The notes under the pieces were generated by a model. The model saw nothing but the letters and a program-made list of their open reading frames with translations. It did no database searches and was not told where the DNA came from. A program made the position numbers and the translations under genes. From assembly GCA_009787945.1 (NCBI GenBank), contig WQSI01000102.1, positions 1 through 6,288 on the forward strand: DNA of 6,288 nt, written 5' to 3'. Below, in pieces: positions 5,619-6,288 of this stretch. The stretch's first letter is position 1. Every line of letters starts with the position of its first letter. Source of the stretch: Defluviitaleaceae bacterium. Lineage in GTDB: Bacteria > Bacillota > Clostridia > Lachnospirales > WRAX01.

Positions 5619-6288
5619 TATGCGTCACCTTTGTTTATGATGCTGTCCATAATCTCCACAGCTTCTTCAAGCTCAAATTTCTCGTGGGTATCTTGGGTCA
5701 AAAAGCCTTTAATTGCGGCATTTTTATCAATGGCATCATCAATTTCTTCGCTGCTGCCCCGCACATAAGCACCAATATTTATTAAATCCTCTGCATCACG
5801 GTAAACCGCCATAGATTTTTTGATTTCGTTAGACAAGCTTTTGTGTTTTTTGTCAACAATGTCAGACATAACACGGGAAACGCTAGCGAGAACGTCAATT
5901 GCAGGATAATGATTGCGGTTAGCAATTTTCCTATTTAATACAATGTGACCATCCAAGATGCCGCGGGCAGTATCTGTAACAGGCTCTGTAAGGTCATCAC
6001 CATCAACCAGAACCGTGTAAAGCCCAGTAATAGAGCCAGTATCGGAGTTACCAGCGCGCTCCAAAAGTTTAGGCATACTTGCAAACACCGATGGCGTGTA
6101 CCCCCTTGTAACAGGCGGTTCGCCAGTGGCTAGTCCAACCTCTCGCTGCGCCATGGCAAAACGCGTCAAACTGTCCATCAATAGCATAACGTCGCGCCCT
6201 TGGTCGCGGAAATATTCTGCGATTGCCGTGGCAACTTCTGCCGCCTTCAAACGCACAAGGGCAGGCATATCCGAAGTAGCAACCACCA
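5618..6288 (-). CDS. fliI: Flagellum-specific ATPase FliI, C-terminal 222 residues (5' end beyond window)
   Basis: FliI is the hexameric ATPase of the flagellar type III export apparatus, related to the F1 beta subunit. The fragment starts just after the Walker A part, which is outside the window. The family block VATSDMPALVRLKAA opens it. Walker B follows with VMLLMDSLTRFAMAQREVG (about 33-51 of the fragment), then GEPPVTRGYTPSVFASMPKLLERAG. The segment PAIDVLASVS (128-137) fits the ATPase alpha/beta signature, and the helical C-terminal domain runs to the stop. Complete FliI is about 430-440 aa, so roughly half is present. The first visible GTG codon (6286) is an internal Val, not a start. 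The TAA stop overlaps the fliJ ATG by one base. ATPase of this class without other type III secretion genes nearby, and with fliJ, fliK and flgD following, fits FliI rather than a virulence homologue. Confidence 0.97.
   Translation of the reverse strand, partial: VVATSDMPALVRLKAAEVATAIAEYFRDQGRDVMLLMDSLTRFAMAQREVGLATGEPPVTRGYTPSVFASMPKLLERAGNSDTGSITGLYTVLVDGDDLTEPVTDTARGILDGHIVLNRKIANRNHYPAIDVLASVSRVMSDIVDKKHKSLSNEIKKSMAVYRDAEDLINIGAYVRGSSEEIDDAIDKNAAIKGFLTQDTHEKFELEEAVEIMDSIINKGDA

Noticed and set aside
6284..6286. GTG at the right edge as start of a short ATPase gene
   Set aside because: The codon falls inside the conserved FliI core (VVATSD block), so it is an internal valine of a gene cut by the window edge.

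Overview
The window is an interior piece of a flagellar (fla/che-type) operon from a bacterium of the Firmicutes, most likely a clostridial or Lachnospirales-like lineage. Three things suggest this: the gene order fliI-fliJ-MotE/YlxF-like-fliK-flgD-TIGR02530 family-flgE, strong AGGAGG-type Shine-Dalgarno sequences before most starts, and a single-membrane style protein set with no P- or L-ring genes in view. The species cannot be named from this sequence.

All eight genes lie on the minus strand and are transcribed from high to low coordinates. The right edge cuts fliI, so only the C-terminal half of the export ATPase is present. Then follow fliJ (1-nt overlap with fliI), a membrane-anchored coiled-coil protein with a MotE/MgtE-N-like C-terminus (5-nt gap), the hook-length control protein fliK (56-nt gap), the hook cap flgD (18-nt gap), a TIGR02530-type flagellar operon protein (17-nt gap), an unrecognised protein of about 145 aa (115-nt gap), and the N-terminal 322 residues of the hook protein flgE (17-nt gap), which is cut by the left edge. 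I see no convincing transcription terminator, and only a weak candidate internal promoter, so the block looks like one polycistronic unit whose promoter is outside the window.

The genes form a coherent hook-assembly module. FliI and FliJ belong to the type III export apparatus that delivers hook subunits. FlgD caps the growing hook while FlgE polymerises under it. FliK measures the length and switches export specificity. The TIGR02530 protein is conserved at this place but its role is not established here.

The least ordinary part is 986-1538: an unrecognised gene inserted just before flgE, probably starting at TTG, with a perfect 8-bp GC-rich inverted repeat directly before its ribosome binding site and another hairpin at its 3' end directly before the flgE ribosome binding site. 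The second unusual item is FlgD, which is long (341 aa) and appears to carry about four diverged copies of a small beta-rich module after its conserved N-terminal region. I found no mobile element, CRISPR array, tRNA, rRNA or defence system.
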